The notes: generated by a model not told the origin, from the letters alone. Shown: positions 25,179 to 34,018, numbered from the stretch's first letter. The stretch: 64,000 bases of DNA from Terrimonas_A sp051954695 (GCA_051954695.1 JBQCHL010000031.1:62001-126000); one strand, 5' to 3'. Numbers and translations are program-made.

Positions 25179-27569
25179 TTACTCTGTTCTTAATGATTTT
25201 ACAGGATTCGACATGGCTGCCCTGATAGCCTGGAAACTTACTGTAAATAATGCCACACCTGTAATAGCAAGACCGCTGATGACAAAGATGTAAACCGGCA
25301 CGTCGGTACGGTAAACAAAATCACGCAGCCATTTTTCCGCCAGTATCCAGGCCACCGGTGCGGCTATAACAAAGGCAATAGCCACAAGACGTACAAACTG
25401 GTTGGCAAGTAAAAGGGTTATTCCTGCAGACGATGCACCAAGCACTTTACGGATACCTATTTCCTTGGTACGTTGCTGCACGGCATAGGCGGAAAGCCCA
25501 AACAATCCGAGGCAGGCAAGCAGGATCGCAATGGCAGAAAATACGCTGAATACCTTTCCTGTTCTCATTTCAGCGGCATACATTTTATTATAGTCTTCAT
25601 CCATAAACCGGTATTCAAAAGGACGATGCGGAGCCAGCTCTTTCCATTTCTTACTAAGGAAAGCAATAGTCTGCGGAAGATTTTTGCCGGTTGTTTTTAC
25701 CATCATCACAGATCCCCAGTTGTCGGGGAATAATACCAGCGGTTCAACAGCACTATGCAAGGAAGCAAAATGGAAATCTTTGATAACAGCCTTTACTTCA
25801 CCAGGCCGCTGAAGGTCGAGGAACATTTTTTTGCCGATAGCCTCCTGCGGTGTCCAGCCGAGTGCTTTTGCCGCGGATTCATTCAGCACAAACTGGAAAT
25901 AGTTCTTTGTATAGTCTTCGTTGGAAACATTTACGAGGTCTTGCCTGGTAAGGTCTGTTCCTGCAATGATCTGCAAACTATTTGCCTTGATAAAATCCTC
26001 ATCAATAGGATTCGCTTTCACGCTCATCGAATTCTCATTGTTGGGAGAATTGCTCATTGCATAACCGCCCAGGATATTTACCGGTGTTTGATAAGCTTTG
26101 GAAACAACCAATACTTCGGGGTTAGTCCTGAATTCTGATTTAAACAGGTCTGATTTGTCATTCATCTTCGAATCCATGGGCATTACCAGCACATGATCCC
26201 TGTCGTAGCCAAGCTTTCTCGTTTGTATGTATTTCAACTGGCGTTGCATCACGAAAGTGGCAATCACCAGGAAGGCAGAAATAGCAAACTGGAATACAGT
26301 AAGTGATTTACGGAGAAAATTACCCGATCCTGTATTCTTAAATGCGCCTTTCAGCACTTTCACCGGCTGAAACTTGGATAGGATCAATGCAGGATAACTA
26401 CCCGCTAAAAGTGATATACCTGCTAATATTAAAAGGGCGGAGATGAGCACTCCGGGTTGAAACAGTTGATCCAATTGCAATTTCCTGTCTGCAAGCGTAT
26501 TGAAAGCCGGCAACAGCATTGCTGCCAAAGCGAAACTGAGCAAAAGGGCAACAAACGTGATCAATGCAGATTCGCCAATGAACTGCCAGAACACCTGCCC
26601 CCTTAAAGCTCCTGATACCTTCCTGATACCTACTTCCTTTGCCCGCTCCATTGATCTTGCAGTGCTCAGGTTGATATAGGTGAAGCAGGCAATGATCAGG
26701 ATCAGCAAGGCAATACCACCTGTGATATAGATATAACTGATATTACTGTTAGGTTCAAAACCGTCATAAGGAGAATACAAATGAACGCTGGTATAAGGCT
26801 CCAGGTGATAATTGATCCTGGTTCCCTTATCGGTTATTTCCTTCTTCATGAAAGGTTCAATCTTTCCTTGCAGGGAAGCAATGGAAGATTTATCCTTCAG
26901 CAACAGGTACGTAATGAAGTTGGCATTAAAGTAGGTTTCTTCCTGTGCCGGCCCTAAACTGGAAAACGAAGCCAGGAAATCAAATTTCAATTGTGAATTG
27001 GAAGGGCAATCAGCCGATACGCCGGTTACCTGGTAATTTGTTTGTGCACTTCCCAATTGCAGGGTTTTACCTATAGGGTTATCATTCCCAAAAAATTTCT
27101 TTGCAGCAGAGGCGCTGATCACCACCATATTCGGTGCTTTCAATACCTGGTCGGCCGTTCCCTGCAACAGTTTGAAGGAAGAAAATACAGAGAAGAAGGT
27201 AGAATCAGCAAACAGGAATTTCGCTTCGTTGAATAGCTTATCCTCATACTTTACCAGCACAGATCTTCCACCCGACATCCTCACCCCATCTTCCACTTCA
27301 GGAAAATTCCTTTTGAAAGAAGGTAGTACTTTGGTGCTGGTCATAACCGTCTTTTGCGGTTCACCCCCATTAAAGCTGTAGTCCATTGTAACACGTACAA
27401 TACGGTCGCTTTTTGCCTGGAACTTATCATAACTCAGCTCATGCTGAATATACAGTACCATTAACAGACAGCAGGTGAGCCCTACTGCAAGACCAGCCAG
27501 GTTAATAGCTGTAAAAGCTTTGTTTTTCCAAAGATTACGGAAAGCGATTTTTAAATAAGTACTAAGCAT
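25179..27569 (-). CDS. MacB/FtsX-type ABC permease 4
   Basis: A 796-residue paralogue. Coupling motifs are KEVGIRKVSGALRGQVFWQF and KEIGIRKVLGASSAGITLLL, and the C-terminus is NPVKSLRTE. The start MLSTYLKIAFRNLWKNKAFTAINLAGLAVGL matches the family. Its start is 92 nt from the stop of permease 5, the widest gap within the run. That gap holds a hairpin (27609-27636), which could be an mRNA-processing or partial-termination site. Confidence 0.9.
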   Translation of the reverse strand: MLSTYLKIAFRNLWKNKAFTAINLAGLAVGLTCCLLMVLYIQHELSYDKFQAKSDRIVRVTMDYSFNGGEPQKTVMTSTKVLPSFKRNFPEVEDGVRMSGGRSVLVKYEDKLFNEAKFLFADSTFFSVFSSFKLLQGTADQVLKAPNMVVISASAAKKFFGNDNPIGKTLQLGSAQTNYQVTGVSADCPSNSQLKFDFLASFSSLGPAQEETYFNANFITYLLLKDKSSIASLQGKIEPFMKKEITDKGTRINYHLEPYTSVHLYSPYDGFEPNSNISYIYITGGIALLILIIACFTYINLSTARSMERAKEVGIRKVSGALRGQVFWQFIGESALITFVALLLSFALAAMLLPAFNTLADRKLQLDQLFQPGVLISALLILAGISLLAGSYPALILSKFQPVKVLKGAFKNTGSGNFLRKSLTVFQFAISAFLVIATFVMQRQLKYIQTRKLGYDRDHVLVMPMDSKMNDKSDLFKSEFRTNPEVLVVSKAYQTPVNILGGYAMSNSPNNENSMSVKANPIDEDFIKANSLQIIAGTDLTRQDLVNVSNEDYTKNYFQFVLNESAAKALGWTPQEAIGKKMFLDLQRPGEVKAVIKDFHFASLHSAVEPLVLFPDNWGSVMMVKTTGKNLPQTIAFLSKKWKELAPHRPFEYRFMDEDYNKMYAAEMRTGKVFSVFSAIAILLACLGLFGLSAYAVQQRTKEIGIRKVLGASSAGITLLLANQFVRLVAIAFVIAAPVAWILAEKWLRDFVYRTDVPVYIFVISGLAITGVALFTVSFQAIRAAMSNPVKSLRTE

Positions 27570-27608
27570 GCTGATCTGTTACATTAAAACTGATAAAATA
27601 ATTTCATT

Positions 27609-27636
27609 ACGGCAATTACTTCCAGGAAATTGCCGT
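27609..27636 (-). promoter_or_regulatory. Hairpin inside the permease operon
   Basis: ACGGCAATT (27609-27617) and AATTGCCGT (27628-27636) form a perfect 9-bp stem with a 10-nt loop in the gap between permease 5 and permease 4. There is no T run, so it is unlikely to stop transcription fully. RNA processing or stability control is possible. Confidence 0.45.
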
Positions 27637-27661
27637 TGAAGAGATGTATGTGGTAAAAAAC

Positions 27662-30082
27662 TTATTCTGAACGTAGTGACTTCACAGGGTTGACCAGGGC
27701 CGCTTTCACTGATTTATATCCAACAGTGACCCATGCTATCACCACGGAGACCAATACAGCGAGTACAAAAACCCATACTCCTATATTGATCCGGTAATTG
27801 AAATTATTCAGCCATTGACTCATCATATACCAGGCCAGCGGCGCAGCTATAGCAAAAGCGATCAGGATAAGAATGGTAAATTCTCTTGAAAACAGGTAAA
27901 CGATATGGCCAACTGATGCACCCAATACCTTGCGCACACCCACTTCCTTTCTGCGCTGCACAGCCATAAAAGAAACCAGTCCGTATAAGCCCAGGCAGGA
28001 AATAAGAATGGCTATACCGGAAAATATTTTATACAGTAAAGAGAGTTGAGTTTCCTGGCGATAAAAACTCTCAATGCTCTCATCCATGAAATAACTGCGG
28101 TTGGCATAGGCAGGGTAATGTTTATCCCAAATTCTCTGAACCGCATCCCTGGTTTGAGCCAGGTTCTTGCTTTTCATTTTCACATTAGTGTATGCATACA
28201 CATCCTGCCTTGAAGTGATAATAGTTGGCTTGATATCTTCCCGGAGTGAATTGGTTTTAAAATCTTTTACTACCCCAACGATCTTTATCCAACGTCCTCT
28301 TCCCATCCTGATATCCTGACCAACAGCGTCAGCAGGGTTTTTCACACCCAGTTTTTTTATTAAAGTTTCGTTCACTACAGCATCTCTTATGGTATCGCTG
28401 TGCGCATATTCCCGACCAGCCAGGAACTGAACGCCAAATGTTTTAAAATAATCTTCATCTCCAAACTTCATGTAGAGATCAAAATTTTCATCGTCTTTAT
28501 GATTATACGAGAAATTGGTTGACCAGTTATTGTCTGATGAAGGAACATCGCTGCTGAAACTTACTGACTCAATACCGTTGAGCCTTAGCAGATCCTGCTT
28601 AAAAGCCATTTGCCCGGCAAAGATCACACTGTCTGCATTACCATTCAATACCAGCACGGCTTCTTTATTAAAACCAAGATCGGCATTCCTTACAGAATTC
28701 ATCTGGCTGATAGCAACAATGGTGCAGATGATCAGCATCTGCGAAATAGCAAACTGTGTTACCACCAATCCCCTTCTGAGGGAAATGCCGCCGATGCTTG
28801 CTGAAGTGATCTTGTTTTTCAATGCCAGCATGGGCTTAAAGCCTGACAATATCAGAGCCGGATAAGCACCAGAGAATAAGGTGACCACTATGCCTGCCCC
28901 GATCATAAACAACAGTACAGAAGGGGTCAGCACACTGAGTTTTTCGTTGATGGAAGCAACATTGCTGATAAATGGCAGGCATACAGCGGCTATCGCCACT
29001 GCCAGCACAATTGCCATTAACACGATGATACCCGTTTCTCCCATCATCTGCCAGAACAGGTTAGTACGTTTGCTACCTAATACTTTCCGGATACCGACTT
29101 CTTTTGAACGGTTGATCGCCTGTGCAGTGGAAAGATTAATAAAGTTGATGCAAGCCATTACAATGATCAATACCCCGATCAGGGATAAGGTCCACAAAGT
29201 GGTCTTGCTGGTAATATGATCACCGAAATTATCGACGCGGCTATCGAAATGTATCTGATCAAGCGGCTGCAGAACGTTTACCCTTTGTTGGCGGTTGTTG
29301 GAGCCTGCCGGGTAATGCTTTTTGCTGAACGCTTCCAGCCGCTTGTTCATCGTTTCAGGGCTTATTCCCCTGGGCAGGCTCATAAAGATCTGGTAGTTGC
29401 TCGTAACGCTGCCCCATTGGGTATTATATCCGAAAGTGCCGGGATTATTTTTTGAAGTGATAAATGATGTAACTATGGCAAGCGGGAAATCAGAATTAGC
29501 AGGAACATCTTTTAATATGCCTGCTACTTTCAGGTTCATGGCATTATCCAAACGGATAAACTGACCGACTGCGTCCTGCCAGTTGCCAAAATATTTCTCG
29601 GCCATTTTTTGCGTGAGCACGGTCATATTCGGCTGGTCCAGTACCTCGGGAGAGCCGCTTAACCAGGGGAATTGAAATACCTTGAACAGGTTTGGATCAG
29701 CAAAGAACACACCTGTTTCTTCAATGAATTTCTTACCGCCTTCAGTATTCGGGTCTTTACCTAATACTGTCACCTGGCTTCCATAGCTGGAATACAGGGA
29801 TCCTACAGTCAAATCAGGCATATCTACTTTCAATGCATCAAGCGCCGGATAAGGAACGCCCGAGTGATACTCTTCACCCTCGGTCGTTATGGACTTTGAA
29901 AGAATATGATAGACGGACTGATGACCCGGTAAGAACTTATCATAGCTCATCTCATACCTTACTACCATAAAAAGAAGCAGGCAGGCAGCGATGCCAATGG
30001 TCAAACCAAACACATTAAGAAAAGAGAAGGCCTTATGCCGTATAATGTTCCGGAAAGCCACTTTGATGTAATTCCTGATCAT
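27662..30082 (-). CDS. MacB/FtsX-type ABC permease 5 (first of five)
   Basis: An 806-residue paralogue, the longest of the five and the first in transcription order, 35 nt after the main ATPase gene. Coupling motifs are KEVGIRKVLGSKRTNLFWQM and KEVGVRKVLGASVGHIVYLF; the C-terminus is NPVKSLRSE. Both motifs fit the consensus best among the five, so it may be the founding copy. Its close position after the ATPase makes this pair the minimal transporter core. Confidence 0.9.
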   Translation of the reverse strand: MIRNYIKVAFRNIIRHKAFSFLNVFGLTIGIAACLLLFMVVRYEMSYDKFLPGHQSVYHILSKSITTEGEEYHSGVPYPALDALKVDMPDLTVGSLYSSYGSQVTVLGKDPNTEGGKKFIEETGVFFADPNLFKVFQFPWLSGSPEVLDQPNMTVLTQKMAEKYFGNWQDAVGQFIRLDNAMNLKVAGILKDVPANSDFPLAIVTSFITSKNNPGTFGYNTQWGSVTSNYQIFMSLPRGISPETMNKRLEAFSKKHYPAGSNNRQQRVNVLQPLDQIHFDSRVDNFGDHITSKTTLWTLSLIGVLIIVMACINFINLSTAQAINRSKEVGIRKVLGSKRTNLFWQMMGETGIIVLMAIVLAVAIAAVCLPFISNVASINEKLSVLTPSVLLFMIGAGIVVTLFSGAYPALILSGFKPMLALKNKITSASIGGISLRRGLVVTQFAISQMLIICTIVAISQMNSVRNADLGFNKEAVLVLNGNADSVIFAGQMAFKQDLLRLNGIESVSFSSDVPSSDNNWSTNFSYNHKDDENFDLYMKFGDEDYFKTFGVQFLAGREYAHSDTIRDAVVNETLIKKLGVKNPADAVGQDIRMGRGRWIKIVGVVKDFKTNSLREDIKPTIITSRQDVYAYTNVKMKSKNLAQTRDAVQRIWDKHYPAYANRSYFMDESIESFYRQETQLSLLYKIFSGIAILISCLGLYGLVSFMAVQRRKEVGVRKVLGASVGHIVYLFSREFTILILIAFAIAAPLAWYMMSQWLNNFNYRINIGVWVFVLAVLVSVVIAWVTVGYKSVKAALVNPVKSLRSE

Positions 30083-30117
30083 ATCTTCTTGCTATAGGAG
30101 TAAGTGAAATGAATTGA

Positions 30118-30795
30118 TTAAACCATGATATTTTCCAATACAGTCTGTCCGTCGAGCATGCGGATGATGCGGTGACTGTAACGTGCATCATGCTCACTGT
30201 GTGTTACCATTACAATGGTAGTGCCCTGTTCATTCAGGTCAGTCAGCATTTGCATTACTTCATTACCATTGCTGGAGTCAAGGTTACCAGTAGGCTCATC
30301 CGCCAGGATCAGCTTGGGATTATTCACTACAGCCCTGGCTACGGCCACACGCTGTTGCTGACCACCAGATAATTGTTGAGGGTAGTGGTTCCTGCGGTGC
30401 ATGATCTGTACTTTGTCCAGCACTTCATCCACTCTTTTCTTTCTCTCAGCAGCTTTCACGCCGGTATAGATCAGGGGAAGCTCTACGTTTTCAAAAACGG
30501 TAAGTTCATCGATCAGGTTAAAACTCTGGAACACGAACCCGATATTTCTTTTGCGGAGATCGGCGCGTTTTCTTTCGTTAAACTTGGCCACTTCAATGCC
30601 ATTGAAAACAAAGCTTCCGGCATCAGGGTCATCCAGCAGGCCGAGAATGTTCAGCAACGTGGATTTGCCGCAACCGGAGGGGCCCATGATAGCCACAAAC
30701 TCGCCTTCCTTTACATCGATGGTAAGTTTATTCAGGGCTACTGTTTCCACTTCTTCGGTGCGGTAAATTTTTTCAAGATCAGTAATCTTAATCAT
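30118..30795 (-). CDS. ABC transporter ATP-binding protein, LolD/MacB type (main ATPase)
   Basis: A 225-residue ATPase with all motifs intact: Walker A GPSGCGKST at 38-46, signature LSGGQQQRVAVARAV, Walker B LILADEP, D-loop GNLDS and the switch histidine in VTHSEHD. It belongs to the MacB/LolD/FtsE group that drives FtsX-type permeases. It precedes the five permeases and follows the adaptor gene with a small ORF between, so it is the expected partner of all five. It is more conventional than the second ATPase at 17134-17799. Confidence 0.93.
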   Translation of the reverse strand: MIKITDLEKIYRTEEVETVALNKLTIDVKEGEFVAIMGPSGCGKSTLLNILGLLDDPDAGSFVFNGIEVAKFNERKRADLRKRNIGFVFQSFNLIDELTVFENVELPLIYTGVKAAERKKRVDEVLDKVQIMHRRNHYPQQLSGGQQQRVAVARAVVNNPKLILADEPTGNLDSSNGNEVMQMLTDLNEQGTTIVMVTHSEHDARYSHRIIRMLDGQTVLENIMV

Positions 30796-30825
30796 TTCAG
30801 ATTGTTTATTTAGGTGAAGAGTATC

Positions 30826-31032
30826 TTACATATTCAGTACAAAAAAACCAACCGGCGACAGGTCAAAGCCTTCCCCTTTCCCGGCCCCGCATGCCGGGGG
30901 TGCTTTGGTTTTGGCCACTTCGTTTATGGTATTACCCATATCCAGGGCCGAACTGTAATACCTCTGCCTCGCCGAGGAGATCATGCTCATAAAGCAGATC
31001 AGGAAGAAGAGATAAATTGATTTCCGTTTCAT
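30826..31032 (-). CDS. Small exported peptide encoded inside the transporter operon
   Basis: A 68-codon frame lies between the adaptor gene (stop 55 nt upstream) and the ATPase gene (30 nt downstream), on the same strand. The first ~21 residues, MKRKSIYLFFLICFMSMISS plus Ala, form a typical signal peptide with a basic start, a hydrophobic core and a small residue at the likely cleavage point. The remaining ~47 residues are rich in Gly, Pro and small residues (KAPPACGAGKGEGFDLSP), hold one Cys, and end in a hydrophobic VGFFVLNM. I know no family for it. It could be a peptide substrate, an accessory subunit, or a chance frame; the opposite strand also has a frame here. Confidence 0.5.
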   Translation of the reverse strand: MKRKSIYLFFLICFMSMISSARQRYYSSALDMGNTINEVAKTKAPPACGAGKGEGFDLSPVGFFVLNM

Positions 31033-31087
31033 GGTTTGTTTTTTATTGTACGTTGTTCGCAGCGTCTTGTTACGGATAATGCGCAGT

Positions 31088-32341
31088 TTATTTTTTCAAC
31101 ACTAATTCCTGCATATCCCCGTAGTTCTCATAGCTTGAGGTAACCACCTTATCCCCTTCTTTCAAGCCGCTCAGCACCTGGTAAAAATCAGGGCTTTGCA
31201 TTCCCAACTGGATGTCCACTTTATAGGCGGTTTTTCCATCTTCGCTTAATTTAAATATCCAGTTGCCACCGGTTTGCTGATGGAATCCACCCCTCGGCAG
31301 CAGGAGTGCCGTTGTTTCTTCGCTCAATGCAAGCCCGATCTGCAGGGTTTGCCCGCGGCGGATATTCTGAGGCGCTTCACCTTCAAATTCCATATCCACC
31401 TGGAAGCGACCATTGGTTACCTGGGTATATACTTTCTTAATTGTCAGCTTATATTGCTTATTGGCAAACGTGAACGTGCCGCCAAGGCCTGTATAGATCC
31501 GGGAAATATAATGCTCATCAATATCAGCCCTTACTTTAAATCCGCTCAGCACATCGATCTGACCCAGCCTCTCCCCTTTATTTTTGGATTGGCCGATCTC
31601 CGCATCCAGCGAGGTCAGTTGACCATCAACCGGTGCCCTTACAATGAGATCACCTACTTTTTTACGCATTACGTTCAATGCATTTTGCGTGCGGCCATAG
31701 GATTGCTTTGCCTGATCAAACTCCTGTTTCACCGAAAGGGAATCCTGGTTCAGGATCTGCCTGGACAGTTGCTGTTTTGCCAATTGGTAGTTGTAATCGT
31801 TCTCTGATTTCTTGAATTCCTGCAAACCAATGGCTTTTTCTTCGTAGAGGTGTTTATTGAGTTTGTATAAACGTTCTGCCTCTTTCAACTGGCTTTCCAC
31901 ATCTGTCATCTGGTTCAGTTTGCCGATCGTATTCTGACGGGCAGCGTTCTGCGAGATCTGCATTTGGGTAAGCAGGTTGTACACTGAAGTTTCCTGGTTC
32001 ACCAGGTTCAGTTCCAGGTCTGTATTGGATAGGCGCAGAATAGGTTCTCCTTTTTTCATTACAGCTCCATCTTCCACATATTTTTCTTCCACCCTTCCGC
32101 CTTCCAGGGCATCAAGGTAGATCGTGGTCACGGGCATCACCACGCCATTCACAGGAATGAATTCCAGGAAAGGTCCTTTCTTGATTTCGCTGATGGTAAT
32201 GCGTTCAACATCTACGTTCAATTGTGATTTCTTGGTGGTAGCGATATAACTGGCCACGGCAAGAGTGGCAATGCCCAGCACGCCGGCCAACGTAAGTATT
32301 CTTTTCTTACCCCATTTCTTTTTTGCAATAACTCGATCCAC
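31088..32341 (-). CDS. MacA/HlyD-type periplasmic adaptor protein
   Basis: A 417-residue membrane-fusion protein with one N-terminal membrane anchor (residues 15-31, ILTLAGVLGIATLAVAS). The first half-lipoyl segment (GGRVEEKYVEDGAVMKKGEPI) is followed by a long alpha-hairpin (about 110-240, with NQMTDVESQLKEAERLYKLNKH) and the second half-lipoyl segment VRAPVDGQLTSLDAEIGQ. Beta-barrel and membrane-proximal domains follow (LSGLKEGDKVVTSSYENY). It would link the FtsX permeases to the TolC channel. It is the first gene of the seven-gene unit and is transcribed away from the sigma-54 activator gene. Confidence 0.92.
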   Translation of the reverse strand: MDRVIAKKKWGKKRILTLAGVLGIATLAVASYIATTKKSQLNVDVERITISEIKKGPFLEFIPVNGVVMPVTTIYLDALEGGRVEEKYVEDGAVMKKGEPILRLSNTDLELNLVNQETSVYNLLTQMQISQNAARQNTIGKLNQMTDVESQLKEAERLYKLNKHLYEEKAIGLQEFKKSENDYNYQLAKQQLSRQILNQDSLSVKQEFDQAKQSYGRTQNALNVMRKKVGDLIVRAPVDGQLTSLDAEIGQSKNKGERLGQIDVLSGFKVRADIDEHYISRIYTGLGGTFTFANKQYKLTIKKVYTQVTNGRFQVDMEFEGEAPQNIRRGQTLQIGLALSEETTALLLPRGGFHQQTGGNWIFKLSEDGKTAYKVDIQLGMQSPDFYQVLSGLKEGDKVVTSSYENYGDMQELVLKK

Positions 32342-32423
32342 AGATATATAACTTTAATGATTTAATAGCTCCCTGTTTTTCCGGTCTGTTCCGGCAGGTT
32401 TTGCAGGGCGACAACCCTGTTAA

Positions 32424-32438
32424 GTCATAAATATGCCA
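32424..32438 (-). promoter_or_regulatory. Weak sigma-54-like promoter of the adaptor-permease unit
   Basis: On the minus strand TGGCATATTTATGAC keeps the -24 part (TGGCA) of the sigma-54 consensus but has a poor -12 part. It is supported mainly by position: TGGCAT lies 73 nt downstream of the dyad at 32511-32530, almost the same as the 70 nt seen in front of the ATPase-tolC unit. Confidence 0.35.
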
Positions 32439-32510
32439 GTTCCAAATACTATTGATTTACAGTTAATTATATTAAAAATAGCTTAAAAATCGTTCTCTTT
32501 CGATACAACC

Positions 32511-32530
32511 ACTGTCCGATTTTGATACAG
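32511..32530. promoter_or_regulatory. Activator-site dyad in the adaptor/activator divergent region
   Basis: ACTGTCCGATTTTGATACAG shares ACTGTCCGA and the facing ACAG with the dyad at 17938-17971; the spacer is one nt longer. It lies between the adaptor gene and the sigma-54 activator gene, so it could serve both. A second half-site-like TCGATACA is at 32500-32507. Confidence 0.5.
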
Positions 32531-32550
32531 CCCTCTGAACAGGGCTTTTT
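32529..32550 (+). terminator. Terminator-like hairpin ahead of the activator gene
   Basis: AGCCCT (32529-32534) and AGGGCT (32541-32546) form a 6-bp stem followed by TTTT. It points toward the activator gene but stands 86 nt before it. It may block readthrough or act as an attenuator. Confidence 0.45.
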
Positions 32551-32635
32551 ATTAAAGAATTAGTTGCCACCACTTTGTAATTATGGTATACTTGCAGTAA
32601 TGTGTTTTCCGGTGGCAGCAGCTGCCGGAAACTGA

Positions 32636-34018
32636 ATGTTGAGTCCTCAAAAAGATTATATGAACCTAAAGAATGCCTCCATCCTGATCATAGATGATGA
32701 TACCGACGTGCTCACTGCTGTGCGGCTTTTATTGAAAACAGAAGTAAAAGATGTTGTAACCGAAAAAAATCCTGAAAATCTTCGCTGGCATTTGTCAAAA
32801 GACAGCTTTGATGTGATACTGCTCGATATGAATTTCAATAGTTCCATCAACACTGGCAATGAAGGCCTGTTCTGGCTGAAAGAGATCCGCAAATTAAGAC
32901 CCGACACAGCCGTGATCATGATCACGGCCTATGGAGATATTGACCTGGCTGTACGATCCCTGAAAGAAGGCGCTTCTGATTTTGTGGTAAAGCCCTGGCA
33001 TAATGAGAAACTGATCAGCACCATCAAGGATATCCTGAAACGAAAAGGATCAAAAACAGGCCCTGCTTCCATTATCTCTACTGATTCCATTATCGGCAAG
33101 GAATTGCTGGGAGAATCGGAAGCCATGCAGCAGATCTTTTATAAAACGGAAAAGATCGCTCCTACCGATGCCAATATCCTGATCCTTGGTGAAAATGGCA
33201 CAGGTAAGGACCTTATTGCGAAAGCTATCCATCAGCAATCATTGCGTGCTGCGCAACCCCTGGTGAAAGTGGATGTGGGCGCATTAACAGAAACATTGTT
33301 TGAGAGTGAACTCTTCGGACATAAGAAGGGCGCTTTTACCGATGCGCGTGAAGACAGGCCGGGCCGTTTTGAAGCTGCTGATAAAGGCACTTTGTTCCTC
33401 GATGAGATCGGGAATATCCCCCTTCATCTTCAAGCCAAACTGCTGAGCGTATTACAAAACCGCCAGGTGATGCGATTAGGCAGCAATGAACCTGTGCCGG
33501 TCGATATCCGCCTGGTTTGCGCCACCAATGTTCCTTTAACAGAACTGGCCAATGAAAACCGTTTCCGGAAAGATCTTATCTACCGTATCAATACAGTTGA
33601 AATAACAGTGCCCCCACTCCGCAAACGCGGCAATGATATTATTTTACTGGCTCGTCATTTTGCGAAGCTCTACAGCAATAAATACATGAAGCCTACGCCG
33701 GACTTTGATACAAAGGCTCTGGAAAAACTGATGAACCATCATTATCCCGGCAACGTCAGGGAATTGCAGTATATCATTGAAAGGGCAGTGATCATGGCAG
33801 ATGAAGACGTGTTGCAGGCAAAGGACCTGATCTTCTCTCCTATTGAAACTTCATCGCCTGTAGAAACCGAACCTGCGGAAATGAAACTGAGTTCTGTTGA
33901 AAAGAACACGATCCTGAAAGTGATCGAGAAACATAATGGCAATATCACCAAAGCAGCCAAAGAACTGGGGCTTACCCGCACTGCTTTGTACAGAAGACTT
34001 AGCAAGTATGACATTTAA
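32636..34018 (+). CDS. Sigma-54-dependent response regulator, NtrC/ZraR family
   Basis: A 460-residue activator: receiver domain (1-137, acidic pocket Asp20-22, phospho-acceptor Asp64, Lys119), AAA+ central domain (about 150-390, Walker A GENGTGKD at 185-192, Walker B GTLFLDEIGN), and a Fis-type helix-turn-helix at the C-terminus (GNITKAAKELGLTRTALYRRL). The sigma-54 contact loop reads GAFTDA (232-237, bases 33329-33346) instead of GAFTGA. The start could be the ATG at 32636 or at 32660 (MNLKNASIL). It overlaps the kinase gene by 11 nt, and its likely targets are the divergent transporter genes. Confidence 0.93.
   Translation: MLSPQKDYMNLKNASILIIDDDTDVLTAVRLLLKTEVKDVVTEKNPENLRWHLSKDSFDVILLDMNFNSSINTGNEGLFWLKEIRKLRPDTAVIMITAYGDIDLAVRSLKEGASDFVVKPWHNEKLISTIKDILKRKGSKTGPASIISTDSIIGKELLGESEAMQQIFYKTEKIAPTDANILILGENGTGKDLIAKAIHQQSLRAAQPLVKVDVGALTETLFESELFGHKKGAFTDAREDRPGRFEAADKGTLFLDEIGNIPLHLQAKLLSVLQNRQVMRLGSNEPVPVDIRLVCATNVPLTELANENRFRKDLIYRINTVEITVPPLRKRGNDIILLARHFAKLYSNKYMKPTPDFDTKALEKLMNHHYPGNVRELQYIIERAVIMADEDVLQAKDLIFSPIETSSPVETEPAEMKLSSVEKNTILKVIEKHNGNITKAAKELGLTRTALYRRLSKYDI

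Noticed and set aside
30814..31020. Plus-strand frame of 68 codons opposite the small exported peptide
   Set aside because: It lacks a signal or family features and runs against the operon; the minus-strand frame with a signal peptide is the better candidate.
32400..32420. Another GG-N10-GC pattern upstream of the adaptor gene considered as a sigma-54 promoter
   Set aside because: It matches only the GG and GC pairs and lies in a GC-rich hairpin; the TGGCAT box fits position and spacing better.
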